This document shows positions 37,740 through 45,268 of a stretch of 64,000 nucleotides of DNA, in pieces; position 1 is the stretch's first letter, and every line of letters begins with the position of its first letter. The notes under the pieces were generated by a model that worked only from the letters and a program-made list of their open reading frames with translations, had not been told where the DNA came from and ran no database searches. The DNA is taken from the NCBI GenBank assembly GCA_036381275.1, contig DASVDC010000127.1:11916-75915 (forward strand), given 5' to 3'. The stretch comes from UBA7803 sp036381275 (GTDB lineage Bacteria > Pseudomonadota > Gammaproteobacteria > Pseudomonadales > Azotimanducaceae). The translations under genes were made by a program, and so were the position numbers.

Positions 37740-38748
37740 CGGGACCGCCGAGACCGAGCTGATAGCGCCGCACCGCCGCTTCGTGCTCCTCGAAGCTCAC
37801 CGAGAAGTGGCTCGAGCCGTCACCGCGGCTGACGAAGTACAGGTACTCGCCGTCCGCCGGGTGCACGGCCGCCCGGATCGAGTCGCGGCCGGGCAGCGCG
37901 ATCGGCGTCGGCGGCAGCCCGCGGTTCAGGTAGGTGTTGTACGCGTTCGCGCGGCGCAGGTCGCCGCGGCGCAGGTTGCCGTCGAATTGCTCACCGAGGC
38001 CGTAGATCACGCTCGGATCCGTCTGCAGGCGCATGCCGCGCAGCAGGCGCAGCGCGAACACCTGACTGATCATCGCCCGCTCGTCTTCGCGGCCGGTCTC
38101 CTTCTCGATCAGCGACGCCGCGATCAGCACCTCGTAGGGGGATTCGTAGGGCAATCCGCTGTCCCGCTCCTTCCACGCCTCGGCCAGGACCGCGTCCATC
38201 CGCGCGTACGCGCGGCGCAGGATGTCCGCATCGCTGTCGCCGCGCACGAACTGATACGTGTCGGGGTAGAACAGTCCCTCGGCGTGCCCGCCCGCCAGCC
38301 CGAGCTCGTCGAGCAGCGTGTGCACCGTCGCGTGCCCGAGCGTGTGCTCGAGGGCCGGGTGTGCGGCGATCATCTCCAGCGCCTGCATGATCGTCCACCC
38401 TTCGACGATCTTGACCCGGTAGGTGATCACGTCGCCCGCGACCAGCCGCGCAACCAGGCTGGCCGGGGTATCGCTACCGGTGATCTCGTACTCCCCCGCC
38501 TGCACCCGGCGCGCATCTCCGGTCAGCCGCGCGAACCAGGTGAGCAACCGCGGATGCTCCACCAGCCCGCGCTCGTGCAGCCGCTCCGCGAAACGCCGGA
38601 ACGGCTCCCCCGGCTCCAGCACCACCACCGCCCGATCCGTCACCGGCAGCGGCGCCCCGCGCCAGTGCGCCGCCCACACCGCTGCCGCGCCGATCGCCAC
38701 CACGGCGACCAGCCCCAGCCCGAGCAGCGCTTTCCTCCAGACCCTCAC
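37732..38748 (-). CDS. mltG: Endolytic murein transglycosylase MltG (YceG-like)
   Basis: The 338-residue protein has a single N-terminal membrane helix (ALLGLGLVAVVAIGAAAVWA, about 7-26), a LysM-like region (GEPFRRFAERLHERGLV) and the YceG catalytic domain with E215 in ASLIEKETGRE plus NAYNTYLNRGLPPTPI near 276-291. It cleaves nascent glycan strands and sets peptidoglycan strand length. It is normally preceded by pabC in this operon. Here the 376 bp between fabF and mltG holds no pabC but a single-arm REP and a long palindrome. Confidence 0.94.
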   Translation of the reverse strand: MRVWRKALLGLGLVAVVAIGAAAVWAAHWRGAPLPVTDRAVVVLEPGEPFRRFAERLHERGLVEHPRLLTWFARLTGDARRVQAGEYEITGSDTPASLVARLVAGDVITYRVKIVEGWTIMQALEMIAAHPALEHTLGHATVHTLLDELGLAGGHAEGLFYPDTYQFVRGDSDADILRRAYARMDAVLAEAWKERDSGLPYESPYEVLIAASLIEKETGREDERAMISQVFALRLLRGMRLQTDPSVIYGLGEQFDGNLRRGDLRRANAYNTYLNRGLPPTPIALPGRDSIRAAVHPADGEYLYFVSRGDGSSHFSVSFEEHEAAVRRYQLGLGGPDG

Positions 38749-38800
38749 AACGACCGGCCAGCCATTCCTTCGCCTGCCATCCCACTCAGTTTAACCCCAG

Positions 38801-38826
38801 ATTCGCGGCCGGAGGCCGCTCCCACA
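38801..38826. repeat. Single-arm REP, copy G
   Basis: A perfect right arm (ATTCGCGGCCGGAGGCCGCT followed by CCCACA) stands alone, 52 bp upstream of the mltG start. It has an internal GGCC palindrome but no opposite arm nearby. Confidence 0.85.
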
Positions 38827-38927
38827 AGGGCCCCGCAAACCACCACCAAGGCTTTCGGGAGGACGAGCGGGAGGCGGTGTGCAAGGACATCGCACCACTA
38901 CGGTGGTAGAGACGCAGGCCGTGGAAT

Positions 38928-39089
38928 GTGTGTCGCCCGGTGGCGAGAATGCCCTCGGCGGCGCATCTGAGCGAGGCCGAGGAGGCCGGATTGACCCGCG
39001 CTTTTTGCGGGGCAACTCCGGCCGACGAGGGAACCGCGGAGCGGCCGAGCGTGCGCCGCCGAGGGCGTTCCCGCCACCGGGCGACACAC
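38928..39089. repeat. 162-nt imperfect palindrome between fabF and mltG
   Basis: The outer arms are 38 nt each (38928-38965 and 39052-39089), complementary with only two mismatches; the left starts GTGTGTCGCCCGGTGGCGAG and the right ends CCACCGGGCGACACAC. Inside is a second stem: GGCCGGA (38984-38990) with TCCGGCC (39017-39023), extended by TTGACCCGC/GCGGGGCAA around a T-rich 7-nt loop (39000-39006). Short open frames through it are by-products of the symmetry. The rest of the 376-bp fabF-mltG gap shows only the REP arm at 38801. It sits where pabC is usually encoded and could be a mobile or MITE-like remnant, a strong terminator or a structured RNA. Confidence 0.88.
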
Positions 39090-39124
39090 GCTCGACGAGA
39101 ACTGCTGCTCTAACGCCGAAACGG

Positions 39125-40360
39125 TCAGATTTTCTTGAACAGCAGAGTCCCGTTGGTCCCCCCGAACCCGAACGAGTTGGAGAGCGCCGCCCGAATCCGA
39201 GCATCCCGCGCCGTATGCGGTACGTAGTCCAGATCGCACCCCTCCCCCGGCTCGTCCAGGTTGATCGTCGGATGCAGCACCTGGTCCCGGATCGACAGGA
39301 TCGTGAAGATCGCCTCCACCGAGCCCGCGGCACCGAGCAGGTGCCCGATCATCGACTTGCTCGAGTTCACCGCGACCTTGGTGTCGTTGCCGAAGATGCG
39401 CTTGATGCCCTTGGTCTCGGAGACGTCGCCGAGCGGCGTCGAGGTGGCGTGCGCGTTGATGTAGTCGATGTCGTCGGGGCCCATGCCGGCATCCTGGAGC
39501 GCGCGGCGCATCGACGACGCGGACCCCTCGCCGTCCTCCGTCGGACCGGTGAAGTGGTAGGCGTCGCCGCTCAGCCCGAAGCCTGCCACCTCGCAGTAGA
39601 TCTTCGCGCCGCGCGCCTTCGCACGCTCGTACTCCTCGAGCACCAGCACGCCGGCGCCGTCGCCGAGCAGGAAGCCGTCGCGGTCCTTGTCCCACGGGCG
39701 GCTCGCGCGCTCCGGCTCGTCGTTGCGGGTGGAGAGCGCCTTCATCGACGCGAACGCGGCCACGGTGATCGGGGACGTCGCCTGCTCGGCGCCGCCCACC
39801 ACCATCACGTCGGCGTCACCGTGCTGGATCATGCGCATGCCGATGCCGATGTTGTGCGTGCCCGTCGTGCAGGCGGTCACCACCGCGATGTTCGGCCCCT
39901 TGTAGCCGTAGCGGATCGAGAGATATCCCGAGATCATGTTGATCACGCTGGCCGGCACGAAGAAAGGCGACACCCTGTTGGGGCCCTTGTTGAGCAGCGT
40001 GCTGTGGGTTTCTTCGATGGTGTTGATGCCGCCGATGCCCGAGCCGATCGCGAGCCCGTAGCGGTCGGCGTCCGCCGGATGACCCGGCAGCCCGGCATCC
40101 TGGATGGCCTGAATGCCCGCTACCATTCCGTACTGGATGAAATTGTCCATGCGCCGCAGGTCTTTGCGATCGAGATACGGCTCGGGATCGAAATCGACCA
40201 CGGGCGCGGAGATCCGGACGGAATAGCCACTCGCGTCGAAGCTCTGGATCGGGCGGGCGCCGCTCTTGCCGGCCAGCGCGTTCTTCCAGCTCGTCTCGAC
40301 GTCGTTGCCGATGGGCGAAAGCATGCCCAAGCCGGTCACCACAACCCGTCGTTTACTCAT
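39125..40360 (-). CDS. fabF: Beta-ketoacyl-ACP synthase II
   Basis: The start is the ATG at 40360 (MSKRRVVVTGLGMLSPIG). The 411-residue condensing enzyme has C164 in VTACTTGTHNIG and the two histidines in NAHATSTPLGD and MIGHLLGAAG, the KAS I/II Cys-His-His triad. It elongates acyl-ACP and adjusts unsaturated chain length with temperature. It follows acpP with a 136-bp gap that holds a terminator-like hairpin, so its expression is probably a fraction of acpP. Confidence 0.95.
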   Translation of the reverse strand: MSKRRVVVTGLGMLSPIGNDVETSWKNALAGKSGARPIQSFDASGYSVRISAPVVDFDPEPYLDRKDLRRMDNFIQYGMVAGIQAIQDAGLPGHPADADRYGLAIGSGIGGINTIEETHSTLLNKGPNRVSPFFVPASVINMISGYLSIRYGYKGPNIAVVTACTTGTHNIGIGMRMIQHGDADVMVVGGAEQATSPITVAAFASMKALSTRNDEPERASRPWDKDRDGFLLGDGAGVLVLEEYERAKARGAKIYCEVAGFGLSGDAYHFTGPTEDGEGSASSMRRALQDAGMGPDDIDYINAHATSTPLGDVSETKGIKRIFGNDTKVAVNSSKSMIGHLLGAAGSVEAIFTILSIRDQVLHPTINLDEPGEGCDLDYVPHTARDARIRAALSNSFGFGGTNGTLLFKKI

Positions 40361-40410
40361 CTCGTCGGCTCCACGTCGTGCCCACTGCGCTAGTCCGCAG
40401 CAAAAGCCGC

Positions 40411-40448
40411 CCAAAAGCAAGAAGCCGCACCGGCGACGAGGGTGCGGC
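40411..40448 (-). terminator. Attenuator/intrinsic terminator between acpP and fabF
   Basis: On the minus strand an 8-bp stem GCCGCACC / GGTGCGGC (40448-40441 with 40431-40424) with a 9-nt loop is followed by TTCTTGCTTTT. It lies 48 bp after the acpP stop and 50 bp before the fabF start. The interrupted T-tract suggests partial termination, leaving some read-through into fabF. Confidence 0.65.
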
Positions 40449-40496
40449 CTCCAGCATGGTCAGCGGAATCTGTCCTTTGTTATCGATGGGCCAGTG

Positions 40497-40730
40497 TTAT
40501 TGGTGGGCCAGAATGTAATCGATGGCCTCTTTGACGGTGGTGATCTTCTCGGCTTCTTCGTCCGGGATCTCGGTCTCGAATTCCTCTTCGAGTGCCATCA
40601 CCAGCTCGACGGTATCCAGAGAGTCAGCGCCCAGGTCCTCCACGAAGGACGCGTCGTCCTTCACTTCGTCTTCTTTGACACCGAGTTGCTCACATATGAG
40701 TTTCTTAACGCGTTCTTCTACGCTGCTCAT
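40497..40730 (-). CDS. acpP: Acyl carrier protein
   Basis: The start is the ATG at 40730 (MSSVEERVKKLICEQLGV); a start six codons upstream is open but not typical. The acidic 77-residue protein has the phosphopantetheine serine S37 in the DSL motif (EDLGADSLDTVELVMAL). It carries growing fatty acids for membrane and lipid A synthesis. It has its own strong promoter in the 254-bp gap after fabG and a terminator-like hairpin after it, consistent with its need for very high expression. Confidence 0.96.
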   Translation of the reverse strand: MSSVEERVKKLICEQLGVKEDEVKDDASFVEDLGADSLDTVELVMALEEEFETEIPDEEAEKITTVKEAIDYILAHQ

Positions 40731-40776
40731 GCCGCGATTATCTCCCAATCAGGTTCCCGGGTGCAGGGCGACGCGC

Positions 40777-40805
40777 ATTCTATAGATGGCGCGTACCCAG
40801 TTCAA
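40777..40805 (-). promoter_or_regulatory. Sigma70-type promoter for acpP
   Basis: On the minus strand TTGAAC (40805-40800), a 17-bp spacer and TAGAAT (40782-40777; five of six matches to TATAAT) lie upstream of acpP, predicting a leader of about 40 nt. A GC-rich inverted repeat (AGCGGC / GCCGCT, around 40893-40919) stands between it and the fabG stop. Confidence 0.7.
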
Positions 40806-40984
40806 GCAAACCACATACCGCTCCAAGCCGAGTAACCCCCTGTTTTTCGTGCGTTTCTTGCCCTTCTGGAGGGCTCGGGTCAAGGTCGCCCGGCGCCGCT
40901 TTCGCAAGGCCGGAGCGGCGGAAAATTCGTGCCTCTCACGCGCCGTTGGATCGTCTTCCGTATCGTCCTCCCGCAGCGGCGGCT

Positions 40985-41731
40985 TCACGTCATGTACATG
41001 CCGCCGTTCACGTGCAGCGTAGCACCTGTCACGTACCCCGCCTGGTCACTGACGAGGTACGCAACGGCGTGCGCCACCTCCGCGCCGGTACCCATCCGTC
41101 CGACCGGAATCCGCGCCAGCATCGCGCTCACCTGTTCCTCCGTGAGCTCGCCTGTCATGTCGGTTTCGATGAAACCCGGCGCGACCGCATTGACGGTGAT
41201 GCCCCGGCTCGCGACCTCGTGGGCGAGCGAGCGCGTGAAACCCTCGATACCGGCCTTGCTCGCCGCATAGTTGCACTGCCCCGGGTTGCCCATGCTGGCG
41301 ACCACGGAGCTGATGTTGACGATACGGCCCCAGCGCGCCTTCATCATCGCGCGCAGCGCGGGCTTGATGACGCGGTAGAGGCCGCCGAGGTTCGCCAGCA
41401 CGACGTCGTTCCACTCCTCCGCCTTCATGCGCAGCAGCAGGTTGTCGCGGGTGATGCCGGCGTTGTTCACCACGACCAGCGGCATCCCGCAGGTCGCCTC
41501 CAGCGTCTCGAACGCGCTCGCGACCGAAGCCTCGTCGTCCACGCGCAGCACCAGGCCCTGACCCGATGCGCCGAGCGCCTCCCCGATCGCGTCGGCACCG
41601 GCCTGCGACGTGGCGGTGCCGGCGACGTGGAAGCCGTCCGCCGCGAGCCGCTCGGCGATTGCGCGGCCGATGCCGCGGGAGGCGCCGGTTACGAGTGCGA
41701 CACGCCCCTTAATCATTTCGTTGGCCGCCAT
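40985..41731 (-). CDS. fabG: 3-oxoacyl-ACP reductase
   Basis: The 248-residue SDR begins MAANEMIKGRVALVTGASRG; MIKGRV (41716) is the alternative start closest to other FabG proteins. The NADPH motif is TGASRGIGRAIAERL, NNAGIT lies near 90, the serine-tyrosine-lysine active site is in NISSVVASMG and NYAASKAG, and the protein ends LHVNGGMYMT. It reduces beta-ketoacyl-ACP. Only 1 nt separates it from the fabD stop. Confidence 0.95.
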   Translation of the reverse strand: MAANEMIKGRVALVTGASRGIGRAIAERLAADGFHVAGTATSQAGADAIGEALGASGQGLVLRVDDEASVASAFETLEATCGMPLVVVNNAGITRDNLLLRMKAEEWNDVVLANLGGLYRVIKPALRAMMKARWGRIVNISSVVASMGNPGQCNYAASKAGIEGFTRSLAHEVASRGITVNAVAPGFIETDMTGELTEEQVSAMLARIPVGRMGTGAEVAHAVAYLVSDQAGYVTGATLHVNGGMYMT

Positions 41732-41732
41732 C

Positions 41733-42659
41733 TCAGCCCTGCCCTCCCAGAGCTTCGCGCAGCCCCTCGAGCGAACCGAGGCCGGTCACGCTCACCGACT
41801 TGTCGATCCGCTTGATCAGCCCGGCGAGCACGCGGCCGGCACCGCACTCGACGATCCGGTCGACGCCCCGCTCGACCATCACCCGAACGCAGGCGGTCCA
41901 GAGCACCGGGCTCGACACCTGCTCGAGCAGCCGTCGGCGCAGCTCGTCCACGTTCGATGCGACGGCGGCGTCGACGTTCTGAACGATCGGGATCTGCGGC
42001 TCGCGGAGCCGCACCGCGGCGAGGTCCGCCGCGAACGCTTCCTGGGCCGGGCGCATCAGCTCGCAATGGAATGGAGCACTCACGGGCAGGAGCTGCGCGC
42101 GCCGCGCACCGCGCTCCCGGCAGCGCTCGGCGGCGGCTTCCACCGCGGCCGCCGCGCCGGCGATCACCACCTGACCGGGCGCGTTGTAGTTCGCCGCCGA
42201 CACCACACCGTCCACCTCGCGGCAGGCGGCTTCCACATCCGCGTCCTCGAGGCCGAGGATGGCGGCCATCGCGCCCTGGCCCTCTGGCACCGCGTTCTGC
42301 ATCAGTTGCCCGCGCCGGTGCACCAGGCGTACCGCATCCGCGAAATCGATCGCGTCGGCACAGACCAGCGCCGAGTATTCGCCGAGGCTGTGTCCGGCGA
42401 GGCACGCGGGGCGCTCGCCGCCGCTCGTCTGCCAGATGGACCAGAGCGCGACGCTCGCGGTCAGCAGCGCCGGCTGGGTGATCTCGGTGCGCACCAGGGC
42501 CTCTTCGGGTCCTTCGGTGACGATCCGCCAGAGCGGTTGGGATATGGCTTCACCGGCCGCCTCGTAGTGCTCGCGTATCGCGGGATACTCCGCCGCCACG
42601 TCCGCCAGCATGCCGACGGCCTGCGAGCCCTGACCGGGAAAAACGAAGCCGAGGGACAT
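41733..42659 (-). CDS. fabD: Malonyl-CoA:ACP transacylase
   Basis: The start is the ATG at 42659 (MSLGFVFPGQGSQAVGML) with an AAGGAGG SD; the frame is open upstream without homology. The 308-residue protein has catalytic S91 in AGHSLGEYSALVCA, the arginine near 116 in VHRRGQLMQ, and the histidine in SAPFHCELM (about 201). It loads malonyl groups on ACP, the committed step before condensation. It lies between plsX (86-bp gap) and fabG. The usual fabH between plsX and fabD is absent, as in Pseudomonas. Confidence 0.95.
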   Translation of the reverse strand: MSLGFVFPGQGSQAVGMLADVAAEYPAIREHYEAAGEAISQPLWRIVTEGPEEALVRTEITQPALLTASVALWSIWQTSGGERPACLAGHSLGEYSALVCADAIDFADAVRLVHRRGQLMQNAVPEGQGAMAAILGLEDADVEAACREVDGVVSAANYNAPGQVVIAGAAAAVEAAAERCRERGARRAQLLPVSAPFHCELMRPAQEAFAADLAAVRLREPQIPIVQNVDAAVASNVDELRRRLLEQVSSPVLWTACVRVMVERGVDRIVECGAGRVLAGLIKRIDKSVSVTGLGSLEGLREALGGQG

Positions 42660-42745
42660 CCACACCTCCTTGAAACGTTGCGGCGCCTCGGCTGGCGCCT
42701 CGTCGCAGCCCGGAACGGCAGACGTCGGTCGCACGACCGCTGCGG

Positions 42746-43732
42746 TCAGTGGAACTCGGCGGCCAGGTGCCCGGGGATGCGCCCTTCCACTTCCAGAATG
42801 GCCTCTTCGATGGCGCTCTGGAATCCCTCGACGTCTGCAGAGCCATGGCTCTTCACCACCACGCCGGACAGTCCGACGAAGCTTGCGCCATTATAGCGCT
42901 GCGGATTCAGCGCGTGACGCAAACTTCGCAGCTTGCCGCGTGCGAGCGCGAGACCCGCCTGTTCCAGCGGCCCGAGGTCCTCGAGCCAGCGATGCAGCAG
43001 ATGCCCCGCCATGTAGGCCGCGCCTTCGATGGCCTTCAGCGCGATGTTGCCGGCGAAGCCGTCGGCCACCACGACATCCGCGGCGTTGCTGAAGAGCACG
43101 TTGCCCTCGACGTAGCCGACGTAGCGGATCGACGGATCGGCTTCGAACAGCCGCGCCGCCTCACCGATCACCGCGGGCCCTTTGCCCGCCTCGGTACCGA
43201 TGTTGAGCAGTGCCACGCGCGGCTCGGCGATCCCGCCGACGTGCCGCGCCAGCGTGTTGCCCATCAGCGCGAACTGGCGGAGCTGCTCCGCCGTGCAATC
43301 GAGATTGGCGCCGAGGTCCAGCATCCAGAACGGGCCGGATACGCCTTGCAGGTCCTTGCAGATTGCCGGCCGCTCGATGCCGGGGACCATCGTGACGAGC
43401 GACCGGGCGAGCCCCATCAGCGCCGCCGTGTCGCCGCCGCTCACGACCGCGTCGGCCTCCCCGGCCGCGACTCGCAGCAGCGCCTGGCGCATCGACGAAT
43501 CGGGCTTGCGCCGCAGCGCATCCGCGAGCGAATCCGCCGGGGTCAACGCCTCCCGTGCCGGATGGATCCGAAGGCCCGGCACCTCGCCTGGCAGCCACTC
43601 GGCGATGCGTTCCGGATCGCCCACCAGGATCAGGTCGGCGCGTCCCGCCATCGCCCGTGCCGCCGGGACGGTGACCGCCGGTCCGGCGTCACCGCCCATG
43701 GCGTCCACGGCAATTCGAGGGCGCGGCGACAC
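42746..43732 (-). CDS. plsX: Phosphate acyltransferase PlsX
   Basis: The 328-residue protein begins MSPRPRIAVDAMGGDAGPAV, the PlsX N-terminal signature, and contains VSGGDTAALMGLARSLV (about 92-108), DLGANLDCTAEQL and VADGFAGNIALKAIEG (about 222-237). It makes acyl-phosphate from acyl-ACP for PlsY-dependent phospholipid synthesis. It follows rpmF by 20 bp, the conserved rpmF-plsX coupling of ribosome and lipid synthesis. Confidence 0.95.
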   Translation of the reverse strand: MSPRPRIAVDAMGGDAGPAVTVPAARAMAGRADLILVGDPERIAEWLPGEVPGLRIHPAREALTPADSLADALRRKPDSSMRQALLRVAAGEADAVVSGGDTAALMGLARSLVTMVPGIERPAICKDLQGVSGPFWMLDLGANLDCTAEQLRQFALMGNTLARHVGGIAEPRVALLNIGTEAGKGPAVIGEAARLFEADPSIRYVGYVEGNVLFSNAADVVVADGFAGNIALKAIEGAAYMAGHLLHRWLEDLGPLEQAGLALARGKLRSLRHALNPQRYNGASFVGLSGVVVKSHGSADVEGFQSAIEEAILEVEGRIPGHLAAEFH

Positions 43733-43752
43733 GGTGGACGCGGGTGGGGTCC

Positions 43753-43929
43753 CTAGTCGCGGCTTTCGATGACCTTGCGGCCCCGGTAGTACCCGTCCGC
43801 GCTGACGTGATGGCGCCGGTGGGTCTCGCCGGAGGTGGGTTCGATGGACAGCGCCGGCTTCGCCAGCGCATCGTGCGACCGGCGCATGTCGCGCCGGGAG
43901 CGGGATTTCCTGTTCTGTTGAACAGCCAT
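43753..43929 (-). CDS. rpmF: Ribosomal protein L32
   Basis: This short gene (58 residues) starts ATG at 43929 with a GGAGGCC SD and ends TAG at 43753-43755. The product MAVQQNRKSRSRRDMRRSHD begins exactly like proteobacterial L32 and ends VSADGYYRGRKVIESRD. It is the zinc-free form, with no CxxC pairs. Its position between yceD and plsX is the standard one. It belongs to the large ribosomal subunit near the peptidyl-transferase region. Confidence 0.96.
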   Translation of the reverse strand: MAVQQNRKSRSRRDMRRSHDALAKPALSIEPTSGETHRRHHVSADGYYRGRKVIESRD

Positions 43930-44018
43930 TGGTGGCCTCCAGTATGGTTTCCGTGGAGCGGCCTTGCCGCGATCGTCAACGAACCACGGCGAATCCGCTC
44001 CGATGTATCACTTGCGCT

Positions 44019-44528
44019 TCACTGGTGCTTCAGCACCGAGAGCACGCGAAACGGGTTGTCGTCGGACGCCTCGACCTCCTCCGGCGCCGGGTACTCGAGG
44101 GCCGGTGCGTACGGGCACGGGCTCTCGGTGCAGAGCCGCTCGGGGAGCGCGAGGATCAGCTCGTCCTCCACCACGTCGGCCACCGTCACGGCATCACCCT
44201 GCGCATCCAGCACGTCCACCTCGTTCCCGAGCGCGCTCGCCAGGTCCGGATCCGCCACGATGCACAGCGCGAAACGGCGCTGCATCGCCGTGTCGAACTG
44301 CTCGAGGCAGCGCTGACAGGTGGCGGTGAGCGTCAGCTCGACCGATCCGGTGACCCACGGCCGCCCGTGGTCGTCGAGGTGGAAGTCCATGTCGGCGCGC
44401 AGGTCGCCCGTTCCGGGGGCGATGGCGGCGAGCCGTTCCAGGTCGTTCGCTTGCACCACGCGCTCGAGCCGGGCACCCTGCCTCGCCAGTTCCAGGTAAG
44501 GCAGACGCTCGTCGGGGCGGGATTTCAT
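44019..44528 (-). CDS. yceD: YceD/DUF177 family protein
   Basis: The start is the ATG at 44528 (MKSRPDERLPYLELARQG); two further ATGs lie just upstream (44543 and 44540). The 169-residue protein has the paired cysteines in TATCQRCLEQFDT (about 86-98), the acidic VEDELILALPERL segment and the terminal NPFRVLSVLKHQ motif that is conserved in YceD. It is linked to rpmF throughout bacteria and has been tied to 23S rRNA accumulation. It heads the yceD-rpmF-plsX-fabD-fabG group. Confidence 0.93.
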   Translation of the reverse strand: MKSRPDERLPYLELARQGARLERVVQANDLERLAAIAPGTGDLRADMDFHLDDHGRPWVTGSVELTLTATCQRCLEQFDTAMQRRFALCIVADPDLASALGNEVDVLDAQGDAVTVADVVEDELILALPERLCTESPCPYAPALEYPAPEEVEASDDNPFRVLSVLKHQ

Positions 44529-44538
44529 GGCGCGCGCC

Positions 44539-44567
44539 ATCATAGGTATCCGATGGTGCCGTGTAAA
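44539..44567 (-). promoter_or_regulatory. Sigma70-type promoter for the yceD-rpmF-plsX-fab operon
   Basis: On the minus strand TTTACA (44567-44562), a 17-bp spacer and TATGAT (44544-44539) give an excellent match. Transcription would begin near 44532, only a few bases before the chosen yceD ATG at 44528, where no SD is visible. The yceD mRNA may therefore be nearly leaderless. Confidence 0.65.
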
Positions 44568-44668
44568 GCACAATCGATGCCACGGATGTCGCCTAACCAT
44601 CGATATTCAATGGTGTTTTTCCGGCGCCGACGGCCCCGTCCGGCGGCTCGCCCGGTCGCGGAGGAATC

Positions 44669-45268
44669 GTGAGAGAGCTGGTGCTGGCGTCGTCGTCGCG
44701 CTACCGGGCGGAGCTGCTGACCCGGCTCGGATTGCCGTTCCGGACCCACGCGCCCGAGGTCGACGAGCAACGCCGTCCGAACGAAGACCCGGATGCGCTG
44801 GTCCGGCGCCTCGCGCGTGACAAGGCGCTGGCCGTGGCCGCGCGGTTTCCGCAGGCGCTGATCATCGGCTCCGACCAGGTGGCGGTCTGCGCGGGCGAGG
44901 TGCTCGGCAAGCCGGGTTCCCCGGAGCGCGCCGTGGCCCAGCTCACCCGGCTCTCCGGCCAGACGGTCACGTTCCTGACGTCGCTCTGCCTGCACGACGC
45001 CGCCGACGGCAGCCTCGAGCTCGCGGTGGTGCCGACGGCGGTCGTGTTCCGGCCGCTGTCCGCGGCGGAGATCGAGCATTACGTGGCCCGCGAGCGACCA
45101 CTCGACTGCGCCGGTGCGTTCAAGTCCGAGGGGCTCGGCATCGCGCTGTTCGAGCGCCTGGAGGGCACCGACCCGAGCGCCCTGATTGGTCTGCCGCTGA
45201 TCGAGCTGTGCCGGATGCTGCGCCTGGCCGGGCTCGACCCGCTCACGGCGGTGCCGGCGGCGGAGTGA
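44669..45268 (+). CDS. maf: Maf-family nucleotide pyrophosphatase (YceF-type)
   Basis: The GTG start at 44669 has GAGGAATC upstream. The 199-residue protein begins (M)RELVLASSSRYRAELLTRLG, the Maf signature, with VDEQRRPNEDP (about 31-41), ARDKALAVAARFP, IIGSDQVAVC (about 67-76) and KPGSPERAVAQL. Maf proteins hydrolyse non-canonical or modified nucleoside triphosphates; the YceF subtype prefers m7GTP. It is divergent from yceD and convergent with rluC, their coding ends overlapping by 26 bp. Confidence 0.93.
   Translation: MRELVLASSSRYRAELLTRLGLPFRTHAPEVDEQRRPNEDPDALVRRLARDKALAVAARFPQALIIGSDQVAVCAGEVLGKPGSPERAVAQLTRLSGQTVTFLTSLCLHDAADGSLELAVVPTAVVFRPLSAAEIEHYVARERPLDCAGAFKSEGLGIALFERLEGTDPSALIGLPLIELCRMLRLAGLDPLTAVPAAE

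Noticed and set aside
38928..39113. Short open frames through the long palindrome
   Set aside because: Both strands are open because of the inverted symmetry and high GC; no SD and no independent coding evidence.
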